Assembly (NCBI RefSeq): GCF_014897985.1 | Contig: NZ_JABUZA010000038.1 | Coordinates: 1 to 46,174 of the forward strand | Direction of reading: 5' to 3' | Origin: Halomonas colorata | Lineage (GTDB): Bacteria > Pseudomonadota > Gammaproteobacteria > Pseudomonadales > Halomonadaceae | DNA: 46,174 nucleotides | Shown here: piece after piece, positions 16,384 through 26,998 of the stretch | Layout of the letters: each line of letters starts with the position of its first letter | Numbering within the stretch: the first letter of the stretch is position 1 | Notes under the pieces: generated by a model | Told to the model about the DNA's origin: nothing | The model's database searches: none | What the model saw: only the letters and a program-made list of their open reading frames with translations | Position numbers and translations under genes: made by a program

Positions 16384-19101
16384 ATGTCATTGAACACGCG
16401 TTTGTTATTTGCACTACTCGGTTTTCCGCTATTGGTGTATGCCATGATGTCTGTTTTGTTGATGGTACAAAGCGAGACAGCACAGCGCGATGCTTTTAAA
16501 GAACGCCTTCAAGATGTTGGCGAGTTACTAGCCCCCAGCCTTCAAACTGCGATGGTAGAGGCTGATTCTGAGCGTCTGGAAAGACTGGCTCGCCAATTAT
16601 TGGATCATCACGGGCTCAGCGCGGTGAGCCTTTTTGATGAGCAGGGCAACCGTTTGTTGGCACTTGGGCGCTCAACCAAGCTCTCCCCACGACTAATGCC
16701 ACCCCTCTCAACCCAGGTGGAAGAGGAAGATACTATCTGGCGACTGCTGGTGCCCCTGGGTAATGCTCAGTTCGACATACGCCGCACCGGAACAGGCTGG
16801 CTTGAAGCAGAAGTGAATACCCATCCACTGACACTTGAACGCTATAAGCTTCTAGCCAGTTTAAGCCTGGGGGGTATGCTGCTGGGATTGCTGCTGTTTC
16901 TCGGCGCCTTCGCCCTCAGTCGGTATATTTCCCGTCCTATCGAAGAAGCCAACCAAGCGCTCTATCGCTTGTCGCGGGGTGACTACCGGCAGTATTTAAC
17001 CCCCGCCCGGCCTATTGAGCTTAACCAGTTAGCGGTTCATGTAAATAGCCTGACAGAGCACTTTCAGCAGTCGCAACGTGACATGCAAACGCAAATCGAG
17101 CAAGCCACCAGCGAACTGCAAGAATCAATGGAAACCATTGAAGAGCAAAATATCAAGCTCGACTTGGCGCACCGCAGCGCGTTGCGGGCCAATGCGGTTA
17201 AATCAGAATTCTTAGCCAACATGAGCCATGAAATACGCACACCGCTCAATGGTATTATTGGCTTTTGTCGTTTACTGGGCCGCTCAACGCTGGATCATCG
17301 CCAGCAAGAGTGGCTTGAACACGTTCATCGCGCCTGCAATAACCTGCTAATGCTGGTCAATGACGTACTCGATTTCTCCAAGCTTGAGGCCAATCGCCTA
17401 ACGCTTGAAGAAGTCGATATTGATATTGTGCCCCTTCTGGATGAAGTCATCGGCCTGCATGCGCCAGAGGCCCAGCGTAAACGTCTACATCTGGTTACCA
17501 TGGTTTATGATGATGTGCCCACGCCGCTTAGCGGCGACCCGCTGCGTATCCATCAGGTACTTAGCAATCTAATTGGCAATGCCCTCAAATTTACCCATGA
17601 GGGTGAAGTGATTGTGCGCGTGATGCTCGACAATCAGGAAGGTCAGCACGTGGTGCTGCGTATCAGTATCAGCGACACCGGCATTGGCCTGAGTGAGGAG
17701 CACCAACAGCAGCTATTTAGCGCGTTTTCCCAAGCGGAACCCAGCCATTCACGCCAGTTCGGCGGAAGTGGCCTGGGGCTTACCATCTGCCGCCAACTGA
17801 TTGAACGCATGGGGGGCGAGATCAGCGTGGAAAGCGAGCTTGGCCAAGGAACGACGTTCTCCTTTACCCTGCCCCTACTGGCCAACCAAAGCGGTGAACG
17901 GCTGCCCGAGCTAAATCTGGAAAGCCCTCTCATACGCCTTTATGAGCCGCATATTCCTACCCGTCATGCATTGGAATATTTACTGGAGCGCTGGGGTGCA
18001 ATCCCCATGGCGTTTAGCGCCAAGGGCGAAGAAGACCTGCTGATTTTAGGCCTTGAACAAGAAGAGTTTGAAGCTGCGAAAAGACATGAATGGCAACAAT
18101 TAATTGAACAGGCCGGCTGCCCAGTGCTGATTCTGGCCAACACCACTAGCTTTGATTTACCCCCCTGGGAGCTTCCCCATGGCGGCGAAATGCTGTGTAA
18201 GCCGTTTACCCGCGTACAGCTAGCTACCACGTTGCGCCACTTACTTCAGCCGGTGCAAAAAAAGCTCGCGCCCCCCATATCCCGCTCACTTAAACCGCCG
18301 GTCGCCTCGGCTATCCATATTCTGATCGTTGACGATAATGCATCCAACCGAGAACTACTTAAGGCTATGCTCGAAACTGAGCAAATACGCATTACGCTGG
18401 CATCCAGCGGTCAGGAGGCGCTGGCCTTTGCGCTTAATCACACGGCGGATATCGTGCTTATGGATATCCGCATGCCCGGCATGGACGGTGTTCAAACAAG
18501 CCAGGCACTACGCCGCATCAGCAATCGCTGGTCGCGCTGCCCGATTGTCGCGGTCACCGCGCATGCCTTAAGTAACGAGCGCCAGCAGTGGCTGGCGGCG
18601 GGTCTGGATGATGTGCTGATCAAGCCTATTGATGAAACGCAGCTTCAGCAGCTATTGCAGCGTTTTTTGGACATTACAGCTTATCTGCCCGCCAGCACGC
18701 AGGCCACTTCCCAGGAGAGCTCGCTGAGCTCCCCGACGAGCGAAGCGCTGCCTGCCGTCGATCTGGCGCTGGGCACACGGCTTGCCGGAGGTAAGAAGCA
18801 CCTTGCCTACGAGCAGCTAATTCGCTTGATCGATAATCTGGAAGAAACCGAAGAAAAAATACACACAGCTTATGCGCGCAAGGATGTAGAAGCCCTCATT
18901 GACTGGGTGCATGGTCTCAACGGCGCTAGCCGCTACTGTGGTGCGCCTGAGCTTGCATTGCTGGTTGAAACGCTGGAAACACGGCTGCGCACCAGTGGGT
19001 TGAACCACGCCGAAAGCCTGCTGGAAGCGCTTTATAGCGCCATGGCCCGCCTGCGCACGCAGCGTAGTATGCTGGCCCGTGGGGCTAACGCTCAAGAATG
19101 A
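16384..19101 (+). CDS. gacS: Hybrid sensor histidine kinase GacS/BarA
   Basis: Membrane sensor that starts the Gac/Rsm cascade by phosphorylating a GacA/UvrY-type regulator. It is 905 residues from ATG 16384 (MSLNTRLLFALLGFP), although the ribosome binding site is weak and an ATG at 16318 is possible. Segments in order: TM1 at 7-29, a periplasmic sensor, TM2 at 156-178, HAMP, a coiled coil, the HisKA domain with H282 in NMSHEIRTPLNG, HATPase with NALKFT and GGSGLGLTI, a degenerate receiver-like stretch, a receiver with D694 in LMDIRMPG, and a C-terminal HPt domain with H843 in WVHGLNGASRYCG. Gene order with cysM-rlmD-relA-mazG matches Pseudomonas gacS. It overlaps acpS tail to tail by 17 bases. 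Confidence 0.93.
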   Translation: MSLNTRLLFALLGFPLLVYAMMSVLLMVQSETAQRDAFKERLQDVGELLAPSLQTAMVEADSERLERLARQLLDHHGLSAVSLFDEQGNRLLALGRSTKLSPRLMPPLSTQVEEEDTIWRLLVPLGNAQFDIRRTGTGWLEAEVNTHPLTLERYKLLASLSLGGMLLGLLLFLGAFALSRYISRPIEEANQALYRLSRGDYRQYLTPARPIELNQLAVHVNSLTEHFQQSQRDMQTQIEQATSELQESMETIEEQNIKLDLAHRSALRANAVKSEFLANMSHEIRTPLNGIIGFCRLLGRSTLDHRQQEWLEHVHRACNNLLMLVNDVLDFSKLEANRLTLEEVDIDIVPLLDEVIGLHAPEAQRKRLHLVTMVYDDVPTPLSGDPLRIHQVLSNLIGNALKFTHEGEVIVRVMLDNQEGQHVVLRISISDTGIGLSEEHQQQLFSAFSQAEPSHSRQFGGSGLGLTICRQLIERMGGEISVESELGQGTTFSFTLPLLANQSGERLPELNLESPLIRLYEPHIPTRHALEYLLERWGAIPMAFSAKGEEDLLILGLEQEEFEAAKRHEWQQLIEQAGCPVLILANTTSFDLPPWELPHGGEMLCKPFTRVQLATTLRHLLQPVQKKLAPPISRSLKPPVASAIHILIVDDNASNRELLKAMLETEQIRITLASSGQEALAFALNHTADIVLMDIRMPGMDGVQTSQALRRISNRWSRCPIVAVTAHALSNERQQWLAAGLDDVLIKPIDETQLQQLLQRFLDITAYLPASTQATSQESSLSSPTSEALPAVDLALGTRLAGGKKHLAYEQLIRLIDNLEETEEKIHTAYARKDVEALIDWVHGLNGASRYCGAPELALLVETLETRLRTSGLNHAESLLEALYSAMARLRTQRSMLARGANAQE

Positions 19102-19462
19102 CAAAGGCGACGGCATACTCGGCTTCATCACTTAACGTGATGTGGCTGGTGGTGGCACCCGATGCCTGCATTAGCCGCTTGGCTTCATGACTTAACTGCA
19201 GATGGGGCTTACCCAGGGCGTCATTGGCGACCTGAATATCGCCCCACTGCATACCGCTGCGAAGACCCAGCCCTAGCGCTTTTACAAAGGCTTCTTTAGC
19301 GGCGAACCGTTTGGCCAGATAGGCCGTTGGTTTGCCCTTTTGCTGCCAGGTGGCGTACTCATCAACCCCCAGAATCCGCCTGGCAAAGCGTGGCCCATGA
19401 CGCTCCATCGCCTGCGCAAAGCGCGCAACCCGGGCAATATCCGAGCCGATACCCACGATCAT
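19085..19462 (-). CDS. acpS: Holo-[acyl-carrier-protein] synthase
   Basis: Transfers the phosphopantetheine arm from coenzyme A to a serine of acyl carrier protein. It is 125 residues, the usual length. The Mg2+-binding GIGSDIARVARF opens the protein and AKRFAAKEAFVKALG is the second signature, with the Glu expected to bind metal. It is the last gene of the lepA-lepB-rnc-era-recO-pdxJ-acpS series, only 3 bases after pdxJ. Its end runs 17 bases into the convergent gacS, so no separate terminator fits between them. Confidence 0.96.
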   Translation of the reverse strand: MIVGIGSDIARVARFAQAMERHGPRFARRILGVDEYATWQQKGKPTAYLAKRFAAKEAFVKALGLGLRSGMQWGDIQVANDALGKPHLQLSHEAKRLMQASGATTSHITLSDEAEYAVAFVILER

Positions 19463-19465
19463 GAT

Positions 19466-20290
19466 TTAGTGACCGCAGCATTCATGGTGGTTATGCGCAT
19501 GATCATGGTCGTGTTCGTGGTCATGCGCATCTAAAGCGGCCATCAGGCCTGCTTCCTGACCGGCGATAATAAGCCGTTTCATTTCCTGCACGGCCTCTTT
19601 AAGGCCGACAAACAGCGCGCGGGCAATAATGGCATGGCCAATATTTAGCTCATTAACCCCGGGCAGCGCGGCTATCGCTTCTACGTTGTGGTAGTGAAGG
19701 CCGTGCCCTGCGTTAACCACCAGACCTAGCGATACCGCGTGCGTGGCGGCAGTGGTCAAACGCTCATACTCTGCATTGGCCACATCACTGCCCGGCTTGG
19801 CTTCGGCATAAGCGCCGGTATGCAGCTCAATGGTCGGTGCGCCAGCGCGATGGGCCGCGTCGATTTGCGCTTCTTCAGGGTCGATAAATAGCGACACGTC
19901 ACAACCGGCTTTTTTTAGCCGTTCACACGCGCTGGCAATAGCGTCAAAGCCACCGACCACATCCAATCCGCCTTCGGTCGTAAGCTCTTCACGCTTCTCC
20001 GGTACCAGGCAAACGTGAGCCGGACGCACTTCCTCGGCCAGCGCAAGCATCTCCTCGGTCACCGCCATTTCCAGGTTCATACGAGTATTGAGCATCTCGG
20101 CCAATAGCCTTACATCGCGAGGCTGAATATGGCGCCGGTCTTCACGTAAGTGCACGGTAATACCATCGGCGCCCGCTTCTTCGGCAAGTAAAGCGGCCTG
20201 CACCGGATCAGGGTAGCGGGTGCCGCGCGCCTGACGCAGCGTGGCGATATGATCAATATTAACGCCTAGCAAAATGCGAGGAGGATGCAT
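19466..20290 (-). CDS. pdxJ: Pyridoxine 5'-phosphate synthase with histidine-rich tail
   Basis: Condenses 1-deoxyxylulose 5-phosphate with aminoacetone phosphate in the last ring-closing step of vitamin B6 synthesis. ATG 20290 ([20 protein letters not shown]) is used because GGAGAC overlaps the earlier ATG. Conserved blocks are [41 protein letters not shown] and the phosphate-binding [13 protein letters not shown]. The enzyme is normally near 240-250 residues. This one has 274 because it ends in about 20 residues dominated by His and Asp with two Cys ([19 protein letters not shown]), which looks like a metal-binding tail. Confidence 0.95.
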   Translation of the reverse strand: MHPPRILLGVNIDHIATLRQARGTRYPDPVQAALLAEEAGADGITVHLREDRRHIQPRDVRLLAEMLNTRMNLEMAVTEEMLALAEEVRPAHVCLVPEKREELTTEGGLDVVGGFDAIASACERLKKAGCDVSLFIDPEEAQIDAAHRAGAPTIELHTGAYAEAKPGSDVANAEYERLTTAATHAVSLGLVVNAGHGLHYHNVEAIAALPGVNELNIGHAIIARALFVGLKEAVQEMKRLIIAGQEAGLMAALDAHDHEHDHDHAHNHHECCGH

Positions 20291-20325
20291 AACTGTCTCC
20301 AATCAAGAAAAGTCGTAAACGTAGA

Positions 20326-21018
20326 CTATGGTTGACGTCGGCGGGCTAGCGCCACCATAAGCTCTCGAGAACGCAGAGCGGTCGACCCCAAGTGCGGCGC
20401 CAGCGCGGCACGCATAACGGATTTTAGAACGTTGGCAAGACCCGCATGCTGCCAGTCGCCTTGTTCCACATAGCGCAGTGCGCGAGCTTCGAGCCCGTTA
20501 TCTGCGGGTAGAAAAGCGCGGCTCTGCGGATCAAACCGGTAGCGAACCTGTGGGTCTAGCGGATTGCCGTCGGGTGTACAAAAACGCGGCGTCGCTTCGA
20601 GCGCTTCAAGCAAAGCCCACTCGTAGCGGCGCAAGGCTAAAGCCCGTTCAGAAGGGATAGGTAGCGCTTCAAGCAGGGCCGTATAGAAGGCAAAAACATC
20701 GCCCGCAATAAGCTCTAATGGCAATAAGCGGGTGGCAATTTCATTGGCGTAAAGGCCGCATAGCAAGCCCTCACCCGCCAATAATGCCGTCTGCCCACGC
20801 GACTCCATTAAAGTAAGCCGCTTGAGATCCCGCTCACCGCGCCAGCTAACAAACAGTGGCGTGAACGGCTGCAAGCGTTGACGTGACTTTGACCCCGGCC
20901 GTTGCCCGCCATGGGCAACGGCGCGTATGCGGCCATTATTCAGCGTTAATAAATCTACCAGTGCACTGGTTTCACGATAAGGCTTGCGGTGCAGTAAGAA
21001 CGCGGGCTCCGCTGACAT
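20326..21018 (-). CDS. recO: DNA repair protein RecO
   Basis: Helps load RecA onto SSB-coated single-stranded DNA in the RecFOR pathway. It is 230 residues from ATG 21018 (MSAEPAFLLHRKPYRETSAL). A TTG at 21030 overlapping the era stop would add four residues and cannot be excluded. The N-terminal OB-fold (ETSALVDLLTLNNGRIRAVAHGGQR, in two parts around residue 25) and the family block GLYANEIATRLLPLE are clear. No zinc-finger cysteines are seen, as in many gammaproteobacterial RecO proteins. It lies between era and pdxJ. Confidence 0.93.
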   Translation of the reverse strand: MSAEPAFLLHRKPYRETSALVDLLTLNNGRIRAVAHGGQRPGSKSRQRLQPFTPLFVSWRGERDLKRLTLMESRGQTALLAGEGLLCGLYANEIATRLLPLELIAGDVFAFYTALLEALPIPSERALALRRYEWALLEALEATPRFCTPDGNPLDPQVRYRFDPQSRAFLPADNGLEARALRYVEQGDWQHAGLANVLKSVMRAALAPHLGSTALRSRELMVALARRRQP

Positions 21019-21026
21019 CGCAACAC

Positions 21027-21926
21027 TCAATCGAGGTCGTAACCCAGGCTTTTCAAAGCACGCTCGTCATCGGACCAACCGCGCTTCACTTTCACCCACA
21101 TATTAAGCATGACCTTGGTGCCCAGCGCACGCTCCATATCCAGACGCGCTTCACGGCCAATGCTCTTGATCCGATCGCCGTTTTCACCGATCAGAATCAC
21201 CTTCTGACCCTGGCGTTCCACCAGAATCAACGCGCTGATATGCGTGACGCGCTCGGTTTCGCGGAACTCTTCGATCTCGACGGTCATCTGGTACGGCAGC
21301 TCGTCACCCAGCTGGCGCATGACTTTTTCGCGCACCAGCTCCGCGGCCATAAAGCGCAGGCTCTTGTCGGTAATCTGATCTTCGGGGAAGAAATGCACGC
21401 TTTCCGGCAGGTACTTGGCCACTTCCTCTTCCAGCGTATCCACCTGAGTGCCGTGTTTAGCCGAAATAGGCACTACCGCTGCAAACTCGCGCCGCGCGCC
21501 CACTTCCGCAAGCCAGGGGAGTAAATCACCCTTGTCCTGAAGGCGATCGACCTTGTTGACCGCCAGAATCACCGGCGCTTTAACGTGTTCAAGGCGCTTG
21601 AGTACCGCCTGATCTTCCTCGGTCCAGCGAGTGCGGTCGATAATAAACACCACACAGTCGACATCACGCAGCGCCTGGGTAGCCGCCTGGTTCATAAAGC
21701 GGTTGATGGCTTTATTGCGGTCTTTCGACATGATGTGCATGCCGGGCGTATCCACGTAGATAAACTGCGTGTCCTCAACCGTTTTAATGCCCATTACCTG
21801 GTGACGCGTGGTTTGTGGACGCCGTGAGGTAATGGAGATTTTTTGCCCCAGAATTCGATTCATGAGGGTTGATTTGCCTACGTTAGGCCGTCCGACGATG
21901 GCCACAAAGCCGCAGGATTGGCTCAT
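21027..21926 (-). CDS. era: GTPase Era
   Basis: Essential GTPase that binds the 3' end of 16S rRNA during 30S assembly. It is 299 residues. The GTPase motifs are G1 GRPNVGKST, the switch region with [10 protein letters not shown]3 DTPGMH, G4 NKVD and G5 ISAK. The C-terminal KH domain has the RNA-binding [19 protein letters not shown]. It overlaps rnc by 4 bases (ATGA) upstream; coupling of era to RNase III is widespread in gammaproteobacteria. Confidence 0.97.
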   Translation of the reverse strand: MSQSCGFVAIVGRPNVGKSTLMNRILGQKISITSRRPQTTRHQVMGIKTVEDTQFIYVDTPGMHIMSKDRNKAINRFMNQAATQALRDVDCVVFIIDRTRWTEEDQAVLKRLEHVKAPVILAVNKVDRLQDKGDLLPWLAEVGARREFAAVVPISAKHGTQVDTLEEEVAKYLPESVHFFPEDQITDKSLRFMAAELVREKVMRQLGDELPYQMTVEIEEFRETERVTHISALILVERQGQKVILIGENGDRIKSIGREARLDMERALGTKVMLNMWVKVKRGWSDDERALKSLGYDLD

Positions 21927-22615
21927 GATTTGTCTCCTGATTTTTTCTCAAGGTACGAAAGCGCTTCTTCGGCCGCCTGCTGTTCAGCATGGCGGCGGCT
22001 AGGGCCTTTACCGGTGGTATGCTCGCTTAGTAGCTCAATGTAGCACTCCACGGTAAAGGTCTGGGCATGCGCCTCGCCCTTTACAGAGACCACTTCATAG
22101 CGCGGCAGCGCTGCCTGACGCGATTGCAAAAACTCTTGTAAGCGTGTTTTAGGATCTTTCTGGGTATCTTGTAACGAGATATTCTCTAGCCGCTCGGCGT
22201 ACCAGGAAAGAACGCGTTCTCGGACGACATCCATACCGGCGTCCAGATAAATGGCCCCGATTATCGCTTCAACCGCATCGGCGAGGATCGACTCGCGACG
22301 ATGCCCTCCGCTTTTCATTTCCCCGGAACCCAGGCGCAAGCATTCGCCAAAGGTCATTTCACGGGCTAGTTCAGCCAGCGTCTGGCCTTTCACCAAACGT
22401 GCACGAAGGCGCGACAACTGCCCTTCGCGCGCCTGAGGGAAACGCTGAAACAAAGCTTCTGCGATAACGAAGTTAACAATCGAGTCGCCTAAAAACTCCA
22501 GGCGCTCATTGTTACGCCCACCGTAGCTTCGGTGAGTCATGGCCAACTCCAAGAGCGATTCGTCGCCAAAGGTGTGGCCGATTCGTCGGCAAAAAGCGTT
22601 TAAGGAATTACTCAC
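21923..22615 (-). CDS. rnc: Ribonuclease III
   Basis: Cleaves double-stranded RNA in rRNA maturation and mRNA control. It is 230 residues and starts at GTG 22615 with AGGAGCT upstream. The catalytic domain has the signature [15 protein letters not shown] and the second acidic cluster [18 protein letters not shown] double-stranded-RNA-binding domain starts at about residue 155 ([13 protein letters not shown], later [13 protein letters not shown]). The gene lies between lepB and era. Confidence 0.97.
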   Translation of the reverse strand: MSNSLNAFCRRIGHTFGDESLLELAMTHRSYGGRNNERLEFLGDSIVNFVIAEALFQRFPQAREGQLSRLRARLVKGQTLAELAREMTFGECLRLGSGEMKSGGHRRESILADAVEAIIGAIYLDAGMDVVRERVLSWYAERLENISLQDTQKDPKTRLQEFLQSRQAALPRYEVVSVKGEAHAQTFTVECYIELLSEHTTGKGPSRRHAEQQAAEEALSYLEKKSGDKS

Positions 22616-22679
22616 AGAGCTCCTACGTCATTGACGTTAACTAAAGTGACATGATTGATCAAAACCAACCTAAACCCGT

Positions 22680-23483
22680 TCATTCAATGCTTCGCACACT
22701 GCTAAAGCTTGGCAGACCGCCATCCCAATGCATCCATACGGCAAAGGCACGCCCCACGATATTTTCTTCGGGTACAAATCCCCAGTAACGGCTATCGTTG
22801 GAGTGATCGCGGTTATCGCCCATCATGAAGTAGTGGCCTTCGGGCACTTCGACTTCACGCATCTGCGGCCCAGGGTCGCGCGGGTTGTTATAAATGGCGT
22901 GGCTCGCGCTGCCCAGCTGCTCTTGCAATAATAGCTCTTGAGGCGCGGTTTCGGGACCTTCTTCGACCAGCGTCTTGGCTATCGGCTCATCGTTAATGTA
23001 TAGCTGCTTATCTTCGTAGCGAATACGGTCACCCGGCAGGCCTACCACACGTTTGATGAAGTTGACCGATGGCTCGTCGGGAAAGCGGAATACCATCACA
23101 TCGCCGCGTTCAGGATCATCCACTTCCAGGATACGGTCATGAACGACAGGCAGGCGAAGTCCGTAGGCAAATTTGTTTACCAGGATAAAGTCACCAACCT
23201 CGAGGGTTGGCCGCATTGAGCCCGAGGGGATCTGGAACGGCTCGACAATGAAGCTGCGTACCACCAGCACCACCAGCAGTACCGGGAAGAACGAGCGCGC
23301 GTAGTCCACAGGCCATGGCTCTTTGAGCAGCTTATCCCGCGTAGGCCCATCCACGCCTTCAACCGTCGCCGCCTCCGCCTTGGCCAGGCGTTCACGCCGC
23401 TTGGGACGCAGCCAGACAGCATCAATGAAATAAATGACCCCTGAAATTGCAACGGCCAGTACCAGCAGTAATGAAAAATCCAT
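22680..23483 (-). CDS. lepB: Signal peptidase I
   Basis: Inner-membrane Ser/Lys protease that removes signal peptides of secreted proteins. It is 267 residues with membrane segments at about 2-20 and 62-80. The nucleophile is S89 in IPSGSMRPTL and the general base K144 in FIKRVVGLPGD. The C-terminal signature GDNRDHSNDSRYWGFV is intact. It lies between lepA and rnc, the standard order. Confidence 0.97.
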   Translation of the reverse strand: MDFSLLLVLAVAISGVIYFIDAVWLRPKRRERLAKAEAATVEGVDGPTRDKLLKEPWPVDYARSFFPVLLVVLVVRSFIVEPFQIPSGSMRPTLEVGDFILVNKFAYGLRLPVVHDRILEVDDPERGDVMVFRFPDEPSVNFIKRVVGLPGDRIRYEDKQLYINDEPIAKTLVEEGPETAPQELLLQEQLGSASHAIYNNPRDPGPQMREVEVPEGHYFMMGDNRDHSNDSRYWGFVPEENIVGRAFAVWMHWDGGLPSFSSVRSIE

Positions 23484-23497
23484 AGAGGACGTATTCC

Positions 23498-25315
23498 CTA
23501 GTCGTTAACCTTGAGCACAGCGAGGAAGGCATCCTGGGGGATTTCAACACGCCCCACCTGTTTCATCCGCTTTTTACCGGCTTTCTGTTTTTCCAGCAGT
23601 TTCTTCTTACGGCTTACGTCGCCGCCATAACACTTGGCGGTCACGTTCTTGCGCAGTGCCTTGACCGTGGAACGTGCCACGACCTGACCACCAATGGCCG
23701 CCTGAATAGCCACGTCAAACATCTGACGCGGAATCAGCTCTTTCATTTTCTCGACCAGCAACCGGCCACGGCTGTGGGCGTGGTCACGGTGAATGATCAC
23801 CGCGAGGGCATCTACCTTTTCGCTGTTGATCAGTACATCCAGACGCACCAGCTTGGCCGCTTCAAAACGCTCGAAATTGTATTCAAGCGACGCATAGCCA
23901 CGGGAGATGGATTTCAGACGGTCAAAGAAGTCCATGACCACTTCCGACATCGGCAGCTCATAGGCCAGTTGAATCTGATTACCCAGGAACTGCATGTCCT
24001 TCTGGGTCCCACGGCGCTGCTCACACTCGGTGATCACGTTGCCCACGAACTCCTGCGGTACCAGAATGCTGGCCCGTACGATAGGCTCACGCATTTCATC
24101 CACGTCTGCCATATCCGGCAGTTTGGAGGGGTTGGAGACGTAGGTGACATCGCCATTTTTCATGGCGAGTTCGTATACCACGGTAGGTGCAGTGGTAATG
24201 AGATCAATGTCGTATTCGCGCTCAAGCCGCTCCTGGATGATTTCCATGTGCAGCGTGCCGAGGAAACCAACGCGGAAACCAAAGCCCAGGGCATCCGAGT
24301 TTTCCGGTTCATACTCTAAAGAAGCATCGTTGAGCGCGAGCTTTTCAAGCGCATCACGGAAGTCTTCGTAATCATCGGCGCTGACCGGGAACATCCCGGC
24401 ATACACCTGAGGCTTCACCTTTTGGAAACCCGGCAGACGCGGCACATCGGGCGTTTTGGTATGGGTGATGGTGTCACCCACCGGCGCGCCGTGGATCTCT
24501 TTAATCCCGGCGACAATAAAGCCCACTTCACCGGCGCGCAGAATGTTGGTTTCTTTGCGCAGCGGAGTAAAAATGCCCACTTCGGTGGTGTTCCAATCGC
24601 GGCCCGTTGACTTGATACGGATTTTTTCGCCCTTGCGCAGCGTGCCGTCAAACAAGCGCACCAGCGAAACAACGCCCAGATAGTTATCAAACCAGGAGTC
24701 AATGATTAGTGCCTGCAGGGGCGCATCCCGGTCGCCTTTGGGCGGCGGAATATCCCGAACCAAACGCTCAAGCAGACCATCAATACCGATACCGCTTTTG
24801 GCTGACACCTGACAGGCGTCAGTAGCATCAAGGCCAATGATTTCCTCGATTTCTTGCGCTACCTTGTCCGGGTCGGCCTGGGGCAAGTCGATTTTATTGA
24901 GGACGGGCAGCACTTCCAGGCCCTGCTCAATAGCGGTGTAGCAGTTAGCCACCGACTGCGCCTCGACCCCTTGGGCCGCATCCACAACCAGCAGCGCCCC
25001 TTCGCAGGCATAAAGCGAGCGCGATACTTCGTAGGAGAAATCCACGTGCCCGGGCGTATCGATGAAATTGAGCTGATACACCTCGCCATCGGCCGCGGTG
25101 TAATCGAGCGTCACTGACTGCGCTTTAATGGTAATGCCGCGCTCGCGCTCAATATCCATGGAGTCGAGCACTTGCTCTTTCAGCTCACGCTGGGTCAGGC
25201 CGCCACAGGTTTGAATCAAACGGTCAGAAAGGGTCGATTTCCCGTGGTCAATGTGAGCGATAATTGAGAAGTTTCTTATGTTTTTGAGCTTGCTGCTAGA
25301 AACGTCATGGGACAT
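23498..25315 (-). CDS. lepA: Elongation factor 4 (LepA)
   Basis: Ribosomal GTPase that can back-translocate stalled ribosomes and assists initiation or 30S maturation. It is 605 residues, full length. G-motifs are [23 protein letters not shown] and SAKSG. EF-G-like domains III and V follow, then the LepA-specific C-terminal domain ([20 protein letters not shown], and near the end [19 protein letters not shown]). It is followed 14 bases later by lepB. The ribosome binding site is weak. Confidence 0.97.
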   Translation of the reverse strand: MSHDVSSSKLKNIRNFSIIAHIDHGKSTLSDRLIQTCGGLTQRELKEQVLDSMDIERERGITIKAQSVTLDYTAADGEVYQLNFIDTPGHVDFSYEVSRSLYACEGALLVVDAAQGVEAQSVANCYTAIEQGLEVLPVLNKIDLPQADPDKVAQEIEEIIGLDATDACQVSAKSGIGIDGLLERLVRDIPPPKGDRDAPLQALIIDSWFDNYLGVVSLVRLFDGTLRKGEKIRIKSTGRDWNTTEVGIFTPLRKETNILRAGEVGFIVAGIKEIHGAPVGDTITHTKTPDVPRLPGFQKVKPQVYAGMFPVSADDYEDFRDALEKLALNDASLEYEPENSDALGFGFRVGFLGTLHMEIIQERLEREYDIDLITTAPTVVYELAMKNGDVTYVSNPSKLPDMADVDEMREPIVRASILVPQEFVGNVITECEQRRGTQKDMQFLGNQIQLAYELPMSEVVMDFFDRLKSISRGYASLEYNFERFEAAKLVRLDVLINSEKVDALAVIIHRDHAHSRGRLLVEKMKELIPRQMFDVAIQAAIGGQVVARSTVKALRKNVTAKCYGGDVSRKKKLLEKQKAGKKRMKQVGRVEIPQDAFLAVLKVND

Positions 25316-25467
25316 CGAAAGTGTTCTGCCTTAGTGGTACGCAAGCGGCTCTAAAACTGGCCGCCTCGAAAGTTTAAAGCTCGAAAACAGTCGGCCCATT
25401 GGCCGCTTTATCTATTTTCGTTAAAAAGATAAGCGCTATTGTAGCGATATGCGGGGGATAGGAACAG

Positions 25468-25492
25468 CAGTCCGGCGTGAACCGCCGGACTG
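25468..25492 (-). terminator. Hairpin downstream of mucD
   Basis: CAGTCCGGCG and its exact complement enclose a 5-base loop, 18 bases after the mucD stop. The following minus-strand bases (CTGTTCCTATCC) are only partly T-rich, so termination may be incomplete or Rho-assisted. It separates the envelope-stress operon from lepA. Confidence 0.55.
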
Positions 25493-25510
25493 AATAGGCA
25501 GGAAAAGCGT

Positions 25511-26932
25511 TTATTCTAGGCGCAGAGCGACAAACAGTGAGCGACCATCACGATAAATACGCAGTGGAATTGCCCGATCGCTAGGCAGTCCTTCAACAAT
25601 GCTTAGCAGCTCATCGGCTGATGACACACCCCGGTGGTCAATGCTTACCAGTACATCACCCACTTGCAGGCCCGCCTGTGCGGCAACGCTACCCGGCTCA
25701 ACCTGGCGAACTTCAACACCTCCATCGATGCTCAAGCGCTCACGCACGGTATCGTCAAGCTCAGCGACCGAAATACCTAAGCGAACCTGGTTATTGCTGC
25801 CCTCGCCCTCGGCCTTTTCAGAATCCGGCCAATGGCCCAGTTCAACGGTTTCGGTGACCTGTTCGCCATCGCGCATCAAGGTCAGTTCTACCTCACTGCC
25901 TGGAGCTGCACGACCAATCAAACGCGGCAATGAGCTTGAACGATCGACCTCATCCCCATTAACGCTAATGATCACATCGCCTGCACGTAAGCCACCTTGG
26001 GCCGCGGGGCCTTCGGGGTCTAGATCCGCAATTAGCGCGCCACTGGCGTTTTCCATACCAAACGATTCGGCTAAATCACGCGACACCGGTTGAATCATGA
26101 CACCCAGCCAGCCGCGGTCAACGTGGCCGCCTTCGCGCAGCTGGTCGGCAACGTCCATGGCCACATTAATCGGAATCGCAAACGAGAGCCCCATAAAGCC
26201 GCCGCTGCGGGTAAAGATTTGCGAGTTAATCCCGACCACTTCGCCGTCCAGATTAAACAGCGGGCCACCTGAGTTACCGGGATTTATCGCCACATCGGTT
26301 TGAATAAACGGAACGTAAGCATCCCGCGGCAGCGTACGATTAATCGCGCTCACAATGCCAGCGGTTACCGAATGGTCAAAACCAAAGGGAGAACCGATGG
26401 CAGCGACCCACTCGCCCACTTTCAAATTATCAGAATTACCCAGGTTTAGAACGGGCAAACCGGTTGCTTCAATTTTTAATAAGGCCACATCCGTCTGGGC
26501 ATCGCTACCAACGAGCTCAGCGGGAAGTTCACGACGGTCATTTAAACGCACCAGAATTTCATCGGCATCCTGCACCACGTGGGCATTCGTCATGACATAG
26601 CCGTCTTCGCTAATTACAAACCCGGAACCCAGCGATTGGCGCTCTTCGCTACGCCCCGGGCCACTCCCTGGCGGCGAGGGGAAACTATCGCCAAAACTAT
26701 CGCCAAAGAAATGCCGAAAAATTTCCGGAATTTCCTGCCCGCCGAATCCCCCAATAGAAGGAGCATTACTACGTTGAACGGTACGGCTTGTTGAGATATT
26801 GACGACTCCAGGGGCGGCGTCCTCAACCAGCTCTGTAAAATCAGGTAAATCATAAGCGTAAGCACTTTGACCTACCGTCAAGAGTGCCATCAGGCATAGC
26901 CATAGTGCCGAGGGGAGAACCAAGCGCTTCAT
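25511..26932 (-). CDS. mucD: DegP/MucD-type periplasmic serine protease
   Basis: Periplasmic chaperone-protease that clears misfolded envelope proteins. It is 473 residues from ATG 26932, preceded by AGGAGCT; the frame reaches further upstream without support. A signal peptide spans about residues 1-26 and ends QSAYAY. The trypsin-like triad is H118 (TNAHVV), D148 (TDVALLK) and S221 (NPGNSGGPL). Two PDZ domains follow, starting near residues 275 and 385. It closes the rpoE-rseA-rseB-rseC-mucD run and corresponds to Pseudomonas MucD by position. Confidence 0.95.
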   Translation of the reverse strand: MKRLVLPSALWLCLMALLTVGQSAYAYDLPDFTELVEDAAPGVVNISTSRTVQRSNAPSIGGFGGQEIPEIFRHFFGDSFGDSFPSPPGSGPGRSEERQSLGSGFVISEDGYVMTNAHVVQDADEILVRLNDRRELPAELVGSDAQTDVALLKIEATGLPVLNLGNSDNLKVGEWVAAIGSPFGFDHSVTAGIVSAINRTLPRDAYVPFIQTDVAINPGNSGGPLFNLDGEVVGINSQIFTRSGGFMGLSFAIPINVAMDVADQLREGGHVDRGWLGVMIQPVSRDLAESFGMENASGALIADLDPEGPAAQGGLRAGDVIISVNGDEVDRSSSLPRLIGRAAPGSEVELTLMRDGEQVTETVELGHWPDSEKAEGEGSNNQVRLGISVAELDDTVRERLSIDGGVEVRQVEPGSVAAQAGLQVGDVLVSIDHRGVSSADELLSIVEGLPSDRAIPLRIYRDGRSLFVALRLE

Positions 26933-26998
26933 GCAAGAGCTCCTACTAAAGCAGACATCAAACGAAAAGAAATGCAACTCATGCGAGGTGCAGGACAA

